From Propionispira arboris (GTDB taxonomy: Bacteria > Bacillota > Negativicutes > Selenomonadales > Selenomonadaceae): a DNA stretch of 64,000 nt. Below are positions 34,459 to 43,909 of this stretch, in pieces; the stretch's first letter is position 1, and each line of letters opens with the position of its first letter. The DNA lies in NCBI RefSeq assembly GCF_900109225.1, contig NZ_FNZK01000005.1:62001-126000 (forward strand), in the 5' to 3' direction. The notes under the pieces were generated by a model. It was not told the origin of the DNA and searched no databases. It worked only from the letters and a program-made list of their open reading frames with translations. A program made the translations under genes and the position numbers.

Positions 34459-34624
34459 TTGATATGGCTTCTAATATCAAGACCAAAATATTTTGAAACG
34501 CCATCAGAGGGGCATTTTCATGAATGCGATTCAATAATGCTCACCTCAGCACAAATCAAATTGTCAATATAAAGAGTAAGGCACTGCTGCCGTGGAGATT
34601 TTGCATCTCTTGGCGGCTTTTTTT
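34459..34624 (+). promoter_or_regulatory. structured leader RNA with second terminator, before DUF3311/SSS genes
   Basis: Hairpin TTGATAT/ATATCAA (34459-34480). GAGG (34507-34510) can pair with CCTC (34544-34547), and GCATT (34512-34516) with either of two AATGC copies (34523-34527, 34536-34540), suggesting alternative folds. A terminator follows at 34586-34624 (GCTGCC...GGCGGC, seven T). I recognise no known riboswitch class or T-box sequence here. Confidence 0.55.
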
Positions 34625-34665
34625 GTATGAAATGATAAACTTAATTGCACGAGGGAGGAGATATT

Positions 34666-34863
34666 ATGATGTTAGTGAAAATAATTCTAACAGCTATTCC
34701 TTTTATATGGACGATTGGCATGGTTCCTTTTGTCAATCAAGTAAAACCACTTGTCTTCGGGATTCCTTTTTTTGCTTTTTGGATGATTGCGGGGATCTTT
34801 GTTTGTTTTCTCTGTATTAATGGTTTGTACTATATTGATAATAAAAAAAATAGAGCCCGATAG
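34666..34863 (+). CDS. DUF3311-type small membrane protein
   Basis: A 65-residue protein with two hydrophobic spans separated by FVNQVKPLVFGIPFFAFWM, ending in a basic tail. This matches the small partner (YhjC/DUF3311) commonly encoded directly before SSS-family transporters. ATG 34666 follows GGGAGGAG. It is presumed to be an accessory subunit of the transporter at 34897. Confidence 0.8.
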   Translation: MMLVKIILTAIPFIWTIGMVPFVNQVKPLVFGIPFFAFWMIAGIFVCFLCINGLYYIDNKKNRAR

Positions 34864-34896
34864 CTCAATAAAAAGGACTAAAGAGGTGATACTATT

Positions 34897-36378
34897 ATGT
34901 CAGATCAAACAGCAGCATTGCTCATTATTTTTTTATTTGTTATTGGCGTAACCGTTCTGGGTATGATTCCAGGGATGAGAGATCATACAAAAGGTGGTAT
35001 GAAATTAGAGGATTGGGCTGTCGGCGGTAGGAATTTTGGACGTTGGCTCAACTGGTTTGTTTTGGCTGGGGAAATTTATACAGCGTTTGCTTTTCTTGGT
35101 GCCAGTGGTTGGGCTTATGCACGAGGTGGACCAACCTTTTATATTTTGGGTTATGGTGCATTGGCTTATTTAGTTGGTTATTATATTTTACCAAGTATGT
35201 CGCCGATTGGGCGTAAATATAATCTTATGACACAACCCGATTTAATTGAACACTTATATGGCAGTAAAACATTAGGTATTTTGACAGCGGTCATTGGTAT
35301 TGCTTTTTTGTTGCCGTATCTCCAACTTCAACTTACAGGATTGGGTTTAATTATTGAAACCTGTTCGTATGGACAAATTACTCGTGTTCCAGCCATGCTT
35401 ATTGCTTTTATGATGGTTGCTGCTTTTGTCTATTTTAGTGGGTTAAAAGGGGTGGCAACAACAGCTGTCGTAAAAGATGTTATTATGATTATTGCCATTT
35501 TATTCTTTGGAATTTATCTTCCTACGCATTATTTTGGCAGTGTTGGAGGAATGTTTGAAGCCCTGGATACGGCTAAGCCTGGTTTTCTATCCTTGCCAGG
35601 AGGAACAAAAAATCTTGATGTATCATGGGTCATGTCGACGCTTGTGGTGACAAGTCTTGGTTTTTATATGTGGCCTCATTTTGCAACGAATAGCTTTAGT
35701 GCAAAAAATCCGGATGTGTTACGACATAATGCCGTTTATCTTCCTCTTTATCAAATATGTTTGTTATTCCCCATGCTAGTTGGGTTTACAGCTCTATTGA
35801 TATTGGCCGAACCGCTTAAAACACCAGATATGGCGTTCATGGTAATTGTTCAACAACTTTTTCCGGCATGGGTATTAGGTTTAGTTGGTGGTGCTGGAGC
35901 TTTGGCCTGTATGGTTCCAGCAGGGGATCTACTGCTTTCGACATCAATGTTATTTACCCGAAATGTATACGGACGGACTTTTGGAAAAGAACTTACTCCT
36001 TATGGACAAGCCCGTATGGCAAGATTTGTGGTGCTGGGGCTTACCGCTATTGCACTTAGTTTAGCTATTTTTTTACCTAATATGCTGGTTAATTTACTTT
36101 TAACGGGTTATTCTGGCGTAACACAATTTTTTCCAATGATTGTTTTAGGACTTTTTTGGGGGAAAGCGACTCGTCTCGGCGCTTATGCAGGGCTTATTGT
36201 AGGTGAAATTCTTGTTTTTGGTCTAATTCTTGGCAAGATGGATCCTTTAGCTATAGGCGGGATGAATTTAAATGCTGGTTTTGTTGCTTTGTTTTTCAAC
36301 TTTATTATTTATGTTGCTATATCTTTATTAAGTAGTTCGGATAAACATCTTGTCAGTGATAAGGCACAAGATTTATAA
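34897..36378 (+). CDS. sodium:solute symporter (SSS family)
   Basis: A 493-residue protein with about 13 membrane spans and the SSS pattern (DWAVGGRNFGRWLNWFVLAGEIYTAFAFLG, GLKGVATTAVVKD). The layout with a DUF3311 protein matches YhjB-type transporters. The substrate is unknown, though the M20 hydrolase downstream suggests an organic acid or an acyl/amino conjugate. ATG 34897 follows AAAGAGGTGA. Confidence 0.88.
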   Translation: MSDQTAALLIIFLFVIGVTVLGMIPGMRDHTKGGMKLEDWAVGGRNFGRWLNWFVLAGEIYTAFAFLGASGWAYARGGPTFYILGYGALAYLVGYYILPSMSPIGRKYNLMTQPDLIEHLYGSKTLGILTAVIGIAFLLPYLQLQLTGLGLIIETCSYGQITRVPAMLIAFMMVAAFVYFSGLKGVATTAVVKDVIMIIAILFFGIYLPTHYFGSVGGMFEALDTAKPGFLSLPGGTKNLDVSWVMSTLVVTSLGFYMWPHFATNSFSAKNPDVLRHNAVYLPLYQICLLFPMLVGFTALLILAEPLKTPDMAFMVIVQQLFPAWVLGLVGGAGALACMVPAGDLLLSTSMLFTRNVYGRTFGKELTPYGQARMARFVVLGLTAIALSLAIFLPNMLVNLLLTGYSGVTQFFPMIVLGLFWGKATRLGAYAGLIVGEILVFGLILGKMDPLAIGGMNLNAGFVALFFNFIIYVAISLLSSSDKHLVSDKAQDL

Positions 36379-36506
36379 GAAGTGTTTATCATCTAAGTGC
36401 AACAGCAGAACATTAGTTAGCACCTGAAAATTTTCTTGGACGGTTATAGGGCAGCATGTATATTCGCCAGATTAAATATTGTTATTCAAGTACGGAGGTT
36501 ACTACT

Positions 36507-37703
36507 ATGAATTTATTACACGATTTAGTAAAAAAACATCAGCAAGAAGTCGTTAATCTACGGCGTTATTTTCATACTCATCCTGAAATAAGTAAAAAAG
36601 AATTTAATACGCAAAAAAAAATCATGGAAAAATTGACTGCCTTAGGATTGAAGCCAAAAGTCATTGCAAATACAGGGGTCATGGCTGAATTAACTGGTGC
36701 TAAACGAGGAAAACGCATTGCCATTCGTGCCGATATTGATGCCTTAGAATTACAAGATGAGTGTGGAAAATCATATCAATCGGTTAATCGTGGTGCTTGC
36801 CACGCTTGCGGACATGATGGCCATATTTCGATGCTTCTCGGAGTCGCAAACGTCCTAACTGACTACCGTGAGAATATAGCAGGTACGATCCGGTTTCTTT
36901 TTCAACCAACAGAAGAACGTTTTCCTGGTGGTGCACTTAGTATGATTGAAGAAGGTGCTTTAGATGGAGTCGATGCCATTATTGGTGCACATTTGTGGCA
37001 GCCTATTCCAATCGGTACCGTCGGAATTAAGTCTGGACGATTCATGGCCTCCCCTGATGAATTTTCTATTGCGATTCAAGGACGAGGTGGTCATGCTTCT
37101 ATGCCTCATCAAACAGTGGATGCGTTGCTTACAGCCTCACAAATCGTGTTGGCTTTAAATACAATCGTTAGTCGTGGTGTCGATCCTTTAGAACAGGCGG
37201 TTGTGTCGATTGGTTCTTTGCATAGTGGAGATACATTTAATATTATTCCTGATACAGCTATTTTGCAGGGAACGGTACGTTCTTTTGAAGAAAATATTCG
37301 ACAACTGATTTTTGAACGTATTGAAACTATTACCAGAGGCATCTGCGAAGCAGCTGGTGCAACTTATAAAATAGAAAAAATTTTAGGATTCCCCCCGGTT
37401 ATCAATGAACTAAGCTGTACGAATGTCGTGATGTCAGCTATAAAAGAATCTCTTGGCGAGAATAAAGTTTTTGCCGTGAATCCAAGTATGGGAGGGGAAG
37501 ATTTTTCGTATTACCTTAAAAAAGTTCCCGGCGCGTTCATGTTCGTAGGTGTTGGAAATGATGCTAAAGGCATTATCTATCCGCAGCATCACCCTAAGTA
37601 TGATATTGATGAAGATGCTTTAGCCTATGGTACGGAAGTCATGGCTCGCACAGCTGTTCATTTATCTGCAATGGAAGAACCATTTCCTGTAGTTAATAAT
37701 TGA
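36507..37703 (+). CDS. M20D-family amidohydrolase (N-acyl-amino-acid type)
   Basis: A 398-residue zinc/manganese hydrolase. The motifs RRYFHTHPEIS, CHACGHDGHISMLLG, FQPTEE, GAHLW and GGHASMPH are those of the M20D (AmaA/HipO/IAA-hydrolase) group, which cleaves acyl or aryl amino-acid amides. ATG 36507 follows ACGGAGGT. It probably acts on what the upstream SSS transporter imports. Confidence 0.9.
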   Translation: MNLLHDLVKKHQQEVVNLRRYFHTHPEISKKEFNTQKKIMEKLTALGLKPKVIANTGVMAELTGAKRGKRIAIRADIDALELQDECGKSYQSVNRGACHACGHDGHISMLLGVANVLTDYRENIAGTIRFLFQPTEERFPGGALSMIEEGALDGVDAIIGAHLWQPIPIGTVGIKSGRFMASPDEFSIAIQGRGGHASMPHQTVDALLTASQIVLALNTIVSRGVDPLEQAVVSIGSLHSGDTFNIIPDTAILQGTVRSFEENIRQLIFERIETITRGICEAAGATYKIEKILGFPPVINELSCTNVVMSAIKESLGENKVFAVNPSMGGEDFSYYLKKVPGAFMFVGVGNDAKGIIYPQHHPKYDIDEDALAYGTEVMARTAVHLSAMEEPFPVVNN

Positions 37704-37779
37704 GCTTTTAAATCAAGAAAGGGTGAGAATATTGCAGGGGAGACTTATAAGCACAATGACTGTGAATTCTTACTGTATA

Positions 37780-38193
37780 CTAAACTGTTTTTTCGGTGCA
37801 AACTTCAATGCCATTTTCTTTAAGCAATTTTGTAAAAAGACCATCTCCAGTAATTAAACGACCAGAAAATGTACCGTCATAAATAGTACCACAGCCACAG
37901 GTAGGTGAATTGGATTTCAAAATCGCTTTCTTACAGTGAATTAACAAGGCGATTTTTAATGCTATTGTTGAACCCAATAAATAATCGGCAGTTTGATCAG
38001 TACCATTTTCTGAAAGAATGCTTCCCTTTTGTTGCTCTGCCGGGGGACGAGGTGTTGGCAATCCGGCAAGTAATTCTGGACAAATGGGTATAGCTTTACC
38101 CGTTTTAACCATTTCAATTATTTTTGGTATTGTATGTGAAGTATTATTATATCTACATTCCACACCTGCTAAACAAGCACTTACTACGATCAT
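37780..38193 (-). CDS. DUF523 family protein
   Basis: A 137-residue protein with the DUF523 pattern: MIVVSACLAGVECRYN at the start, CPELLAGLPTPRPPAE in the middle, and LKSNSPTCGCGTIYDGTFSG with conserved cysteines. The function is unknown. ATG 38193 follows AAGGAGT; the longer frame to 38229 is not needed. It is convergent with the M20 gene. Confidence 0.88.
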   Translation of the reverse strand: MIVVSACLAGVECRYNNTSHTIPKIIEMVKTGKAIPICPELLAGLPTPRPPAEQQKGSILSENGTDQTADYLLGSTIALKIALLIHCKKAILKSNSPTCGCGTIYDGTFSGRLITGDGLFTKLLKENGIEVCTEKTV

Positions 38194-38310
38194 ATATTCG
38201 ACTCCTTCATTATAAAGTGTTTTAAACAAGGAAGATTGCTGACTCCTGTAAGATCGATTATAGCTTTTTTGAGCATAAAAAAATAGTTGTGGTTCAAGTG
38301 GATTTTAGCG

Positions 38311-38325
38311 AATCTGCTGCAGATT
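38311..38325. promoter_or_regulatory. 15-nt perfect palindrome
   Basis: AATCTGC-T-GCAGATT, a dyad about 120 nt upstream of the PPK2 gene. It could be a regulator site; no regulator is known. Confidence 0.3.
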
Positions 38326-38441
38326 ATGCAAATTTTTAAGTCGGTTAGAAAAGAATGGCTCTTTGTTAAAATACTCTTGTTGTAAATGAAACGATATAAT
38401 AGTAGAATGGCAATAAAGATAAAAGTTAGTGGGGGATAAAG

Positions 38442-39311
38442 ATGAAAATTGATTCTAAAGATTTTCGTGTTCCCAAAAACGCGAAAATTAAATTAAAAAA
38501 ATGGCCAACTAAAGTTAAACCGTGCTTTGAGTCCAAAGAAGAGTATCAGAATATTTTGGAAAATCATGTCCATGAATTGAGCGATTGGCAGCGGTTGTTG
38601 GAGTCAGACCATCACTATTCTTTGCTGCTGATTTTTCAAGGAATGGATACTGCTGGTAAAGATGGTGCAATTCGACATGTGATGTCGGGTGTAAATCCGC
38701 AGGGCTGTCAGGTATATAGTTTCAAAAGCCCTAGTGCGGTAGAACTGGGGCATGATTTTCTTTGGCGAACCACCTGCCAGCTACCAGAACGCGGGCGAAT
38801 TGGCATTTTCAATCGTTCTTATTATGAAGAGGTGCTTATTGTCCGTGTCCACCCCGATATTCTCGCCGGTGAGAATCTGCCTGAAGAAGCTTTGGATAAA
38901 AAAAATATTTGGAAGAACCGTTATCGCTCTATTGTTAATCTGGAAAAGCATTTGCATTGTAATGGTACGAGGGTCATCAAATTTTTTCTGCATCTTTCTA
39001 AAGATGAGCAGCGTAAACGTTTTTTAGAACGAATTGATGATCCCGATAAAAATTGGAAACTGACTCGTGACGATATTGAAGAACGTCAATATTGGGATGA
39101 TTATATGGAAGCCTATGAGGAGTGCTTGGGGGCGACGAGTACGAAGGAGTCGCCGTGGTATATTGTACCAGCGGATGATAAGGAAAATAGCCGATTAATC
39201 ATTTCAACGATTATACTGGATACGTTGAATAAAATGAAACTGAGTTATCCGGAAACAGATGCTAAACGTCGTGAGGAACTGCAAGTGATTCGTAAGTCGC
39301 TTACTGAATAA
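38442..39311 (+). CDS. polyphosphate kinase 2 family protein
   Basis: A 289-residue PPK2-family phosphotransferase with Walker [20 protein letters not shown] (about residues 65-83), [16 protein letters not shown], and the lid with [14 protein letters not shown]. It transfers phosphate between polyphosphate and nucleotides (ADP/AMP); class and direction cannot be told here. ATG 38442 follows GTGGGGGA. Confidence 0.92.
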   Translation: MKIDSKDFRVPKNAKIKLKKWPTKVKPCFESKEEYQNILENHVHELSDWQRLLESDHHYSLLLIFQGMDTAGKDGAIRHVMSGVNPQGCQVYSFKSPSAVELGHDFLWRTTCQLPERGRIGIFNRSYYEEVLIVRVHPDILAGENLPEEALDKKNIWKNRYRSIVNLEKHLHCNGTRVIKFFLHLSKDEQRKRFLERIDDPDKNWKLTRDDIEERQYWDDYMEAYEECLGATSTKESPWYIVPADDKENSRLIISTIILDTLNKMKLSYPETDAKRREELQVIRKSLTE

Positions 39312-39428
39312 ATAGTAATACATCTCTTTTATCTACTGAAATAGCGAAACCAACTTATTGAATATGGGAATAAACCAGCAAAAATGAATTAGAAAAATAA
39401 AATTTATATGAATTTTAGCGGATAAAGC

Positions 39429-39478
39429 AAAAAAATAATCGTTCAACTTAAAAGGAGTTGACGATTATTTTTTATTTT
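39429..39478. terminator. bidirectional terminator
   Basis: AATAATCGTTCAACT pairs with AGTTGACGATTATT (one bulge), with A and T runs on both flanks. It is shared by the convergent PPK2 and TauE genes. Confidence 0.85.
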
Positions 39479-39479
39479 A

Positions 39480-40232
39480 TTAGAACGAGTTATTTGTTTT
39501 CATGAACAGACCTATTGTTAAGCAGAAGCCGAGTGTAATAATACAAATTCGCAAGGCTTTTTCATTTACCTTTTGTAAGGCAAATGCTCCGACTTGACCG
39601 CCTGCAATTGCAGCAATCCCTGCAACGGCGACTTGTGTCCACGCAACCTCATTAGAGAATAAAAAAATAAAGACAGCTGAAGCATTCATGACACCAGCTA
39701 ATACATTTTTTGTGGCACCAGCTTTTCGTACAGCCAAACCAGCAATGGTTAAGGCCGCTAACATTAATATTCCAATGCCGCCGCCAAAATAACCACCGTA
39801 AATTGAGATGACAATTTGACTAAGAATTGTTTTATTGCGACTTAATGTCTTGGAATTTTCATCGATTTTACGAAAAAAACTGCCCCATAAAAAAACCAGG
39901 GTAGCAAATAAAACGAGCCACGGCACAAGTGCTTCGAACAAAGAAATTGGTGTTGCCAATAATAAAATTGCACCGATGATTCCACCGAGTAAACTGATAA
40001 TAAATAAAGCTTTAAAAGATAATTGCGGTAAATCGGAAACATTTTTGCGTCCGGCAAATCCTGTGGTGATTTGTCCGGGAAAAAGTGCAACGGTGGATGT
40101 AATATTGGCTGCACGGGCATCAAGTCCGGTAAACATCAAAGCTGGAAGGGTAAGAAATGATCCACCGCCAGCTAATGCATTTTGAATTCCAGCAAAAAAT
40201 GCAACAATAAAAAGAATGATTAAAGTCATCAT
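39480..40232 (-). CDS. TauE/SafE (DUF81) family membrane permease
   Basis: A 250-residue protein with about eight membrane spans. It contains the TauE/SafE signature FFAGIQNALAGGGSFLTLPAL and the repeat-half motif GGYFGGGIGILMLAAL. The family exports sulfite, sulfoacetate and similar anions; the substrate here is unknown. The start is ATG 40232 (or 40229) after AGGTGG. Confidence 0.88.
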   Translation of the reverse strand: MMTLIILFIVAFFAGIQNALAGGGSFLTLPALMFTGLDARAANITSTVALFPGQITTGFAGRKNVSDLPQLSFKALFIISLLGGIIGAILLLATPISLFEALVPWLVLFATLVFLWGSFFRKIDENSKTLSRNKTILSQIVISIYGGYFGGGIGILMLAALTIAGLAVRKAGATKNVLAGVMNASAVFIFLFSNEVAWTQVAVAGIAAIAGGQVGAFALQKVNEKALRICIITLGFCLTIGLFMKTNNSF

Positions 40233-40352
40233 CTGTAAAATACCACCTGTTCGTACAAAACATAATCTCATGGTTTATATTACAGGAACTTGAAATCCTT
40301 GTCTAGCATATTCTAAGAATCAATAAATTATCATAAAACTATTTAAGATTGA

Positions 40353-41447
40353 TTAAGAAGCCGCTGCTTCGATACTTTTATTATACTTTTCGAGTTCAAG
40401 AATGGCTTCACGAATCATGGCTTGTGTGATTTTATAGGGAACATGAACAAGATCATTTGTTTCACTGGCTTTTTGGATGAGTGCTTCTAAATCTGTTTGC
40501 TTAAGGATATCAAGATCGGCTAATTTTGTTGGTAATCCTATACTTTTATTGAAGTTAAAAATGCGATCTCTTTCTTTTGCTTGCTGATCAAGCGTAAGTA
40601 ACACAAGCACGCCATAGGATACAATTTCACCGTGTAGATGTTTTTCTGCAGCTTTTCCTAAACTGGTTACGCCATAGTAGACGGCGTGTGCCAATGAACT
40701 ATTATAATCATTATCTACCAGATTCGAAACCAGACCTGTACTTATGATAATCGATAAAACGGTTTGTTCAAGTTCAGGACTTGGTGTATTGGCTATGCAG
40801 TCACGCATGGCTTTTTTCCCATATTTTACAAGTGGATCAACGCTTAAACTGCTTATGTTTATGCCAAGGGCATTGAAGTGTTCAAGTTCATCGCCGCGAG
40901 AGGAAAAAGTTGATTCATAATGCTTGGCTAATGTATCACCGATACCAGCCCATAGATATAAGTCTGGTGCTTCGGCGATGATTTTTGTTGAGATGAAAAT
41001 ATGTTTAGCAGGAATATTAGATAAATAAAGACCGCGAAATTCACCGTTTGGATAGTATTGAACTGCTACACCGGTACAGGCTGCACACGTACTGGCTATT
41101 GTTGGAAAAGTGAAAAATGGTTTTTCCAAGTCATGGGCGGTCATTTTGCAGGTATCAATCGCTCGTCCACCACCAATACCAAAAAGCATATCAGCATTTT
41201 GGATCGACGAATTTTGTTTAAGCATTTCGACATTTTCGGGTGTTGAATCACCACCATACCAAATGATATCCAGTATTTCAAGTCCTGATCCCGTAAGGGC
41301 AGCTTTAATTTCATTTTGCACCTTATGTAAGGCGGTTTTGCCACCGATAATAGCGATTTTTTTACCGTAAGGACGACATATTTCAGGTATTTTTGTATAA
41401 GAATCGACTCCGACTGTGTAATTTGGAAACATAACATGATAACTCAT
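40353..41447 (-). CDS. iron-containing alcohol dehydrogenase (glycerol dehydrogenase-like)
   Basis: A 364-residue NAD(P)-dependent metal alcohol dehydrogenase. It has the nucleotide loop GIGGGRAID, FPTIASTCAACTG, and metal ligands Asp in GIGDTLAKHYE and two His in SLAHAVYYG...KHLHGEIV. It resembles the GldA branch; the substrate could be glycerol, a hydroxyacid or an alcohol. ATG 41447 follows GGAGGTTATC. It is divergent from the ethanolamine regulon, so a role in reducing acetaldehyde is possible but not shown. Confidence 0.85.
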   Translation of the reverse strand: MSYHVMFPNYTVGVDSYTKIPEICRPYGKKIAIIGGKTALHKVQNEIKAALTGSGLEILDIIWYGGDSTPENVEMLKQNSSIQNADMLFGIGGGRAIDTCKMTAHDLEKPFFTFPTIASTCAACTGVAVQYYPNGEFRGLYLSNIPAKHIFISTKIIAEAPDLYLWAGIGDTLAKHYESTFSSRGDELEHFNALGINISSLSVDPLVKYGKKAMRDCIANTPSPELEQTVLSIIISTGLVSNLVDNDYNSSLAHAVYYGVTSLGKAAEKHLHGEIVSYGVLVLLTLDQQAKERDRIFNFNKSIGLPTKLADLDILKQTDLEALIQKASETNDLVHVPYKITQAMIREAILELEKYNKSIEAAAS

Positions 41448-41629
41448 AGTGATAACCTCCATTGTAATGTAATGCTTGTCTCTTTGAAAAGGATATTGAT
41501 ATATAGTATACAACTTTACACAATATAAAACAATATGGATATGACAAAAAATGGATTATAAAAAAGACTAGTTTCTTATAGACAGTTTTTCATCAATATA
41601 GTACACTAAAGTTAACTTTATAGTTTGTT

Positions 41630-41683
41630 AGGCAATGAAGCCCTATAATTTACAGAAAATCACTGTGAATGATAGGGCTTTTT
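41630..41683 (+). promoter_or_regulatory. ANTAR-type antitermination leader before eutW
   Basis: Hairpin GGC-AATGAA-GCC (41631-41642) has the A1/G4 hexaloop. The 3' arm is also the start of a 17-position terminator stem (41639-41655 with 41663-41679 region; outer AGCCCTAT/ATAGGGCT, inner TTTACAG/CTGTGAA), followed by T. A regulator bound to the hairpin would block the terminator. Confidence 0.82.
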
Positions 41684-41704
41684 CTATGTGTTGGAGATGA
41701 TGAA

Positions 41705-43162
41705 ATGGAAGATCAGGCAAGGATACGCAAGCTGTGTTTAGAATATACGGCACTGCTAGACACGGATATTTGCCAATTAGAAGCCTTGGGAAAGCAATTA
41801 TTAATGATCGCAACGCTGAATGATACGGATATTTTTATTGATGCACCGTTAGAAGAAGGCAGTGCTAGTATTGTTTTAGCCTGGGCTCATGCCGATACAC
41901 TGTCGTCCTTATATAAAAAAAGTGTTGTTGGTGAAATTGCCTACGCAGAATGTGAACCAGCGGTTTATCGAGCAGCTTTATTCGGGGAAAAAAGTACAAA
42001 TGTGCGTGGCCTGAGTCAGGAGGGGGTACCCATTGCCCAGACCGTGGTTCCAATTCAAAATGCCAAAGGGGAAATTATTGGTGCTTTAATTATGGAAAAA
42101 GATATTTCGGCAAAAATAGAGCAGGAAAAACAGGTCGAGTTTTTGACACAGACAGCAGATCATTTAAGTCAGACATTGATGTCGTTAGCGAAAACTGGCT
42201 GTGGATGGGATGACTGGAATGTTGGCGGTATTTTTGTTTTAAATCCTGAGGGGAATATAACGTATGCAAATCGACAGGGAAGTGTGATTGCAAGAAATTT
42301 GTGGCAAGGCGATGTTATGCAGAAAAATTTACAGAAATTTTTAGGCTACCAGTCGTTGACTTCCCTGGTGGAAGATTTGTGGGACACAAAAAATATGCAA
42401 TATGGATCAGCAAGTTATATTTTTCGTGCCTATTCACTTATTTCTCAGGGAATTCTAAGTGGCTGTGTTGTGTCCGTTCAGGATGTAACGGAACTTCGTG
42501 AAAAAGAACGTCGTATTGATATGCAGTCTGTCATTATTGAAGAAATTAATCATCGAGTCAAAAACACTCTGCAAAATGTAATTTCTTTGTTGTATATGCA
42601 AATGCGGCGAACCGGAGAGGAAAAAGTTAAGGAAGAATTTTTGGCATGTATTAATCGTATTTTATCGATTGCTAAAGTTTATGAAGTTTTTACGTATCAG
42701 GCAAAAGATGTAGTCAATTTAAAAGAACTAGCCGGATATATTATGGAAAAAATCATCGAGAGTGGTACTTTGCCAGAACAACAAGTAAAAACGAACGTGC
42801 TGGGGTCGACCGTGTTTCTTCAGGCGAAGCAGGCTGTTCCCATTGCCTTGGTCCTAAATGAACTCTTATCTAATGCTGTAAAACATGGCTTGAAAAATTG
42901 TGTACATAGTGGTGAAGTAAATATTACAATCAGCGAAGATTCAGGTATGGTTATGATTCGTATTGAAAACAATGGGGACGAAATAAAAGAAAAAGAGACA
43001 AAGAAAGAACGGAAAAAATTAGGACTTTATTTGGTGAAGCTTTTGATATGTGAACAAATGGGCGGAAAATTTGAACTGATGCAGGAAAAAGGAATTGTTG
43101 TGGCAAACATTTTCTTCCCTTTACGTGAACTAACAACGGATAAGGAGGCAAAAGCGGTATGA
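41705..43162 (+). CDS. eutW: ethanolamine-type sensor histidine kinase (EutW-like)
   Basis: This 485-residue cytosolic kinase has an N-terminal sensor domain of about 145 residues and a PAS-like domain (GGIFVLNPEGNITYANRQG). A HisKA_2 dimer/phosphoacceptor segment (EEINHRVKNTLQNVISL, His about 283) and an HATPase domain (LVLNELLSNAVKHG) follow. This is the EutW layout partnered with ANTAR regulators. ATG 41705 is eight nt after GGAG; the frame is open upstream but through the terminator. The stop overlaps eutV by 4 nt. Confidence 0.87.
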   Translation: MEDQARIRKLCLEYTALLDTDICQLEALGKQLLMIATLNDTDIFIDAPLEEGSASIVLAWAHADTLSSLYKKSVVGEIAYAECEPAVYRAALFGEKSTNVRGLSQEGVPIAQTVVPIQNAKGEIIGALIMEKDISAKIEQEKQVEFLTQTADHLSQTLMSLAKTGCGWDDWNVGGIFVLNPEGNITYANRQGSVIARNLWQGDVMQKNLQKFLGYQSLTSLVEDLWDTKNMQYGSASYIFRAYSLISQGILSGCVVSVQDVTELREKERRIDMQSVIIEEINHRVKNTLQNVISLLYMQMRRTGEEKVKEEFLACINRILSIAKVYEVFTYQAKDVVNLKELAGYIMEKIIESGTLPEQQVKTNVLGSTVFLQAKQAVPIALVLNELLSNAVKHGLKNCVHSGEVNITISEDSGMVMIRIENNGDEIKEKETKKERKKLGLYLVKLLICEQMGGKFELMQEKGIVVANIFFPLRELTTDKEAKAV

Positions 43163-43740
43163 AGACCTTGTCGATTTTATTGGCCGAAGATGAAATTTTG
43201 ATTCGCGCGGATATGAAAGAGGCTTTAGAAGAAGCCGGACATATTGTTTGTGCTGAATGTGATAATGGGAAAAAAGCGATTGAACAGGCTAAACAAATGC
43301 AGCCAGAATTAGCCATTTTAGATATTATGATGCCCGAATTAAATGGTTTAGAGACAGCTCAAATGATGCATGAACTAAACATTCCCGTTATTATGGTGAC
43401 AGCAAATAGCCAGGCAAAACTCATTCAACGAGCCGAAAAAGTTCATGTTTATGGTTATATTATCAAACCTGTTTCAGAACAAAATCTTTTAGCCGCGGTG
43501 CAGATTGCCTATGCGCGTTGGGCTGAGATGGATTGTACGAGCAATGAATTGCAAAAAATGCAGGCAGCTTTATGTGCGCAAAAAACGATTAGTAAGGCAC
43601 GATCTTTGATTCAAGATCGTCTGGGGATTTCAGCGCAAGAGGCGCATCGCCGCCTTTCACAGGAAGCCATGAAACGGCAGATGACATTGGCTGCTCTTGC
43701 GGAAAAAATTTTACAGCAAATGACTTGCAAAAACAAATAG
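43159..43740 (+). CDS. eutV: ANTAR-domain response regulator (EutV-like)
   Basis: A 193-residue protein with a receiver domain (AEDE acidic pair, phospho-Asp55 in LAILDIMMPE, Lys in YIIKPV) and a C-terminal ANTAR domain (residues about 135-190, ISKARSLIQDRLGISAQEA...AMKRQMTLAALAEKIL). ANTAR proteins bind hexaloop RNA hairpins and prevent termination. Three such hairpins occur in this window. ATG 43159 overlaps the kinase stop and follows AAGGAGG. Confidence 0.92.
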   Translation: MKTLSILLAEDEILIRADMKEALEEAGHIVCAECDNGKKAIEQAKQMQPELAILDIMMPELNGLETAQMMHELNIPVIMVTANSQAKLIQRAEKVHVYGYIIKPVSEQNLLAAVQIAYARWAEMDCTSNELQKMQAALCAQKTISKARSLIQDRLGISAQEAHRRLSQEAMKRQMTLAALAEKILQQMTCKNK

Positions 43741-43795
43741 GATGATGTAAGATAAGAATGAAATCAGAAATATTTGGTTTTACAATGGAATAATA

Positions 43796-43852
43796 GGCAA
43801 TAACGCCCAATAGATCGTCAGGTTTTCTGACTTTTATTTGGGCGTTTTTTTT
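43796..43852 (+). terminator. terminator after eutV, overlapped by a non-consensus hexaloop hairpin
   Basis: AACGCCCAAT pairs with ATTTGGGCGTT, then a T run; an inner TCAG/CTGA hairpin lies in the loop. The 5' arm overlaps GGC-AATAAC-GCC (43796-43807), which has A1 but A instead of G at loop position 4. Confidence 0.75.
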
Positions 43853-43909
43853 ATTCTATTGGACGTTGTGACCGGAAAAATAAAGTCATGGATAATCTAA
43901 AAAAATTAA

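Noticed and set aside
37733-37860. Short TTG-started frame after the M20 gene
   Set aside because: It has a ribosome-like site but runs antisense through the DUF523 gene end and has no recognisable features.
41669-41704. Longer EutW-like kinase starting at 41669
   Set aside because: This would start inside the terminator stem; ATG 41705 has a proper ribosome site.
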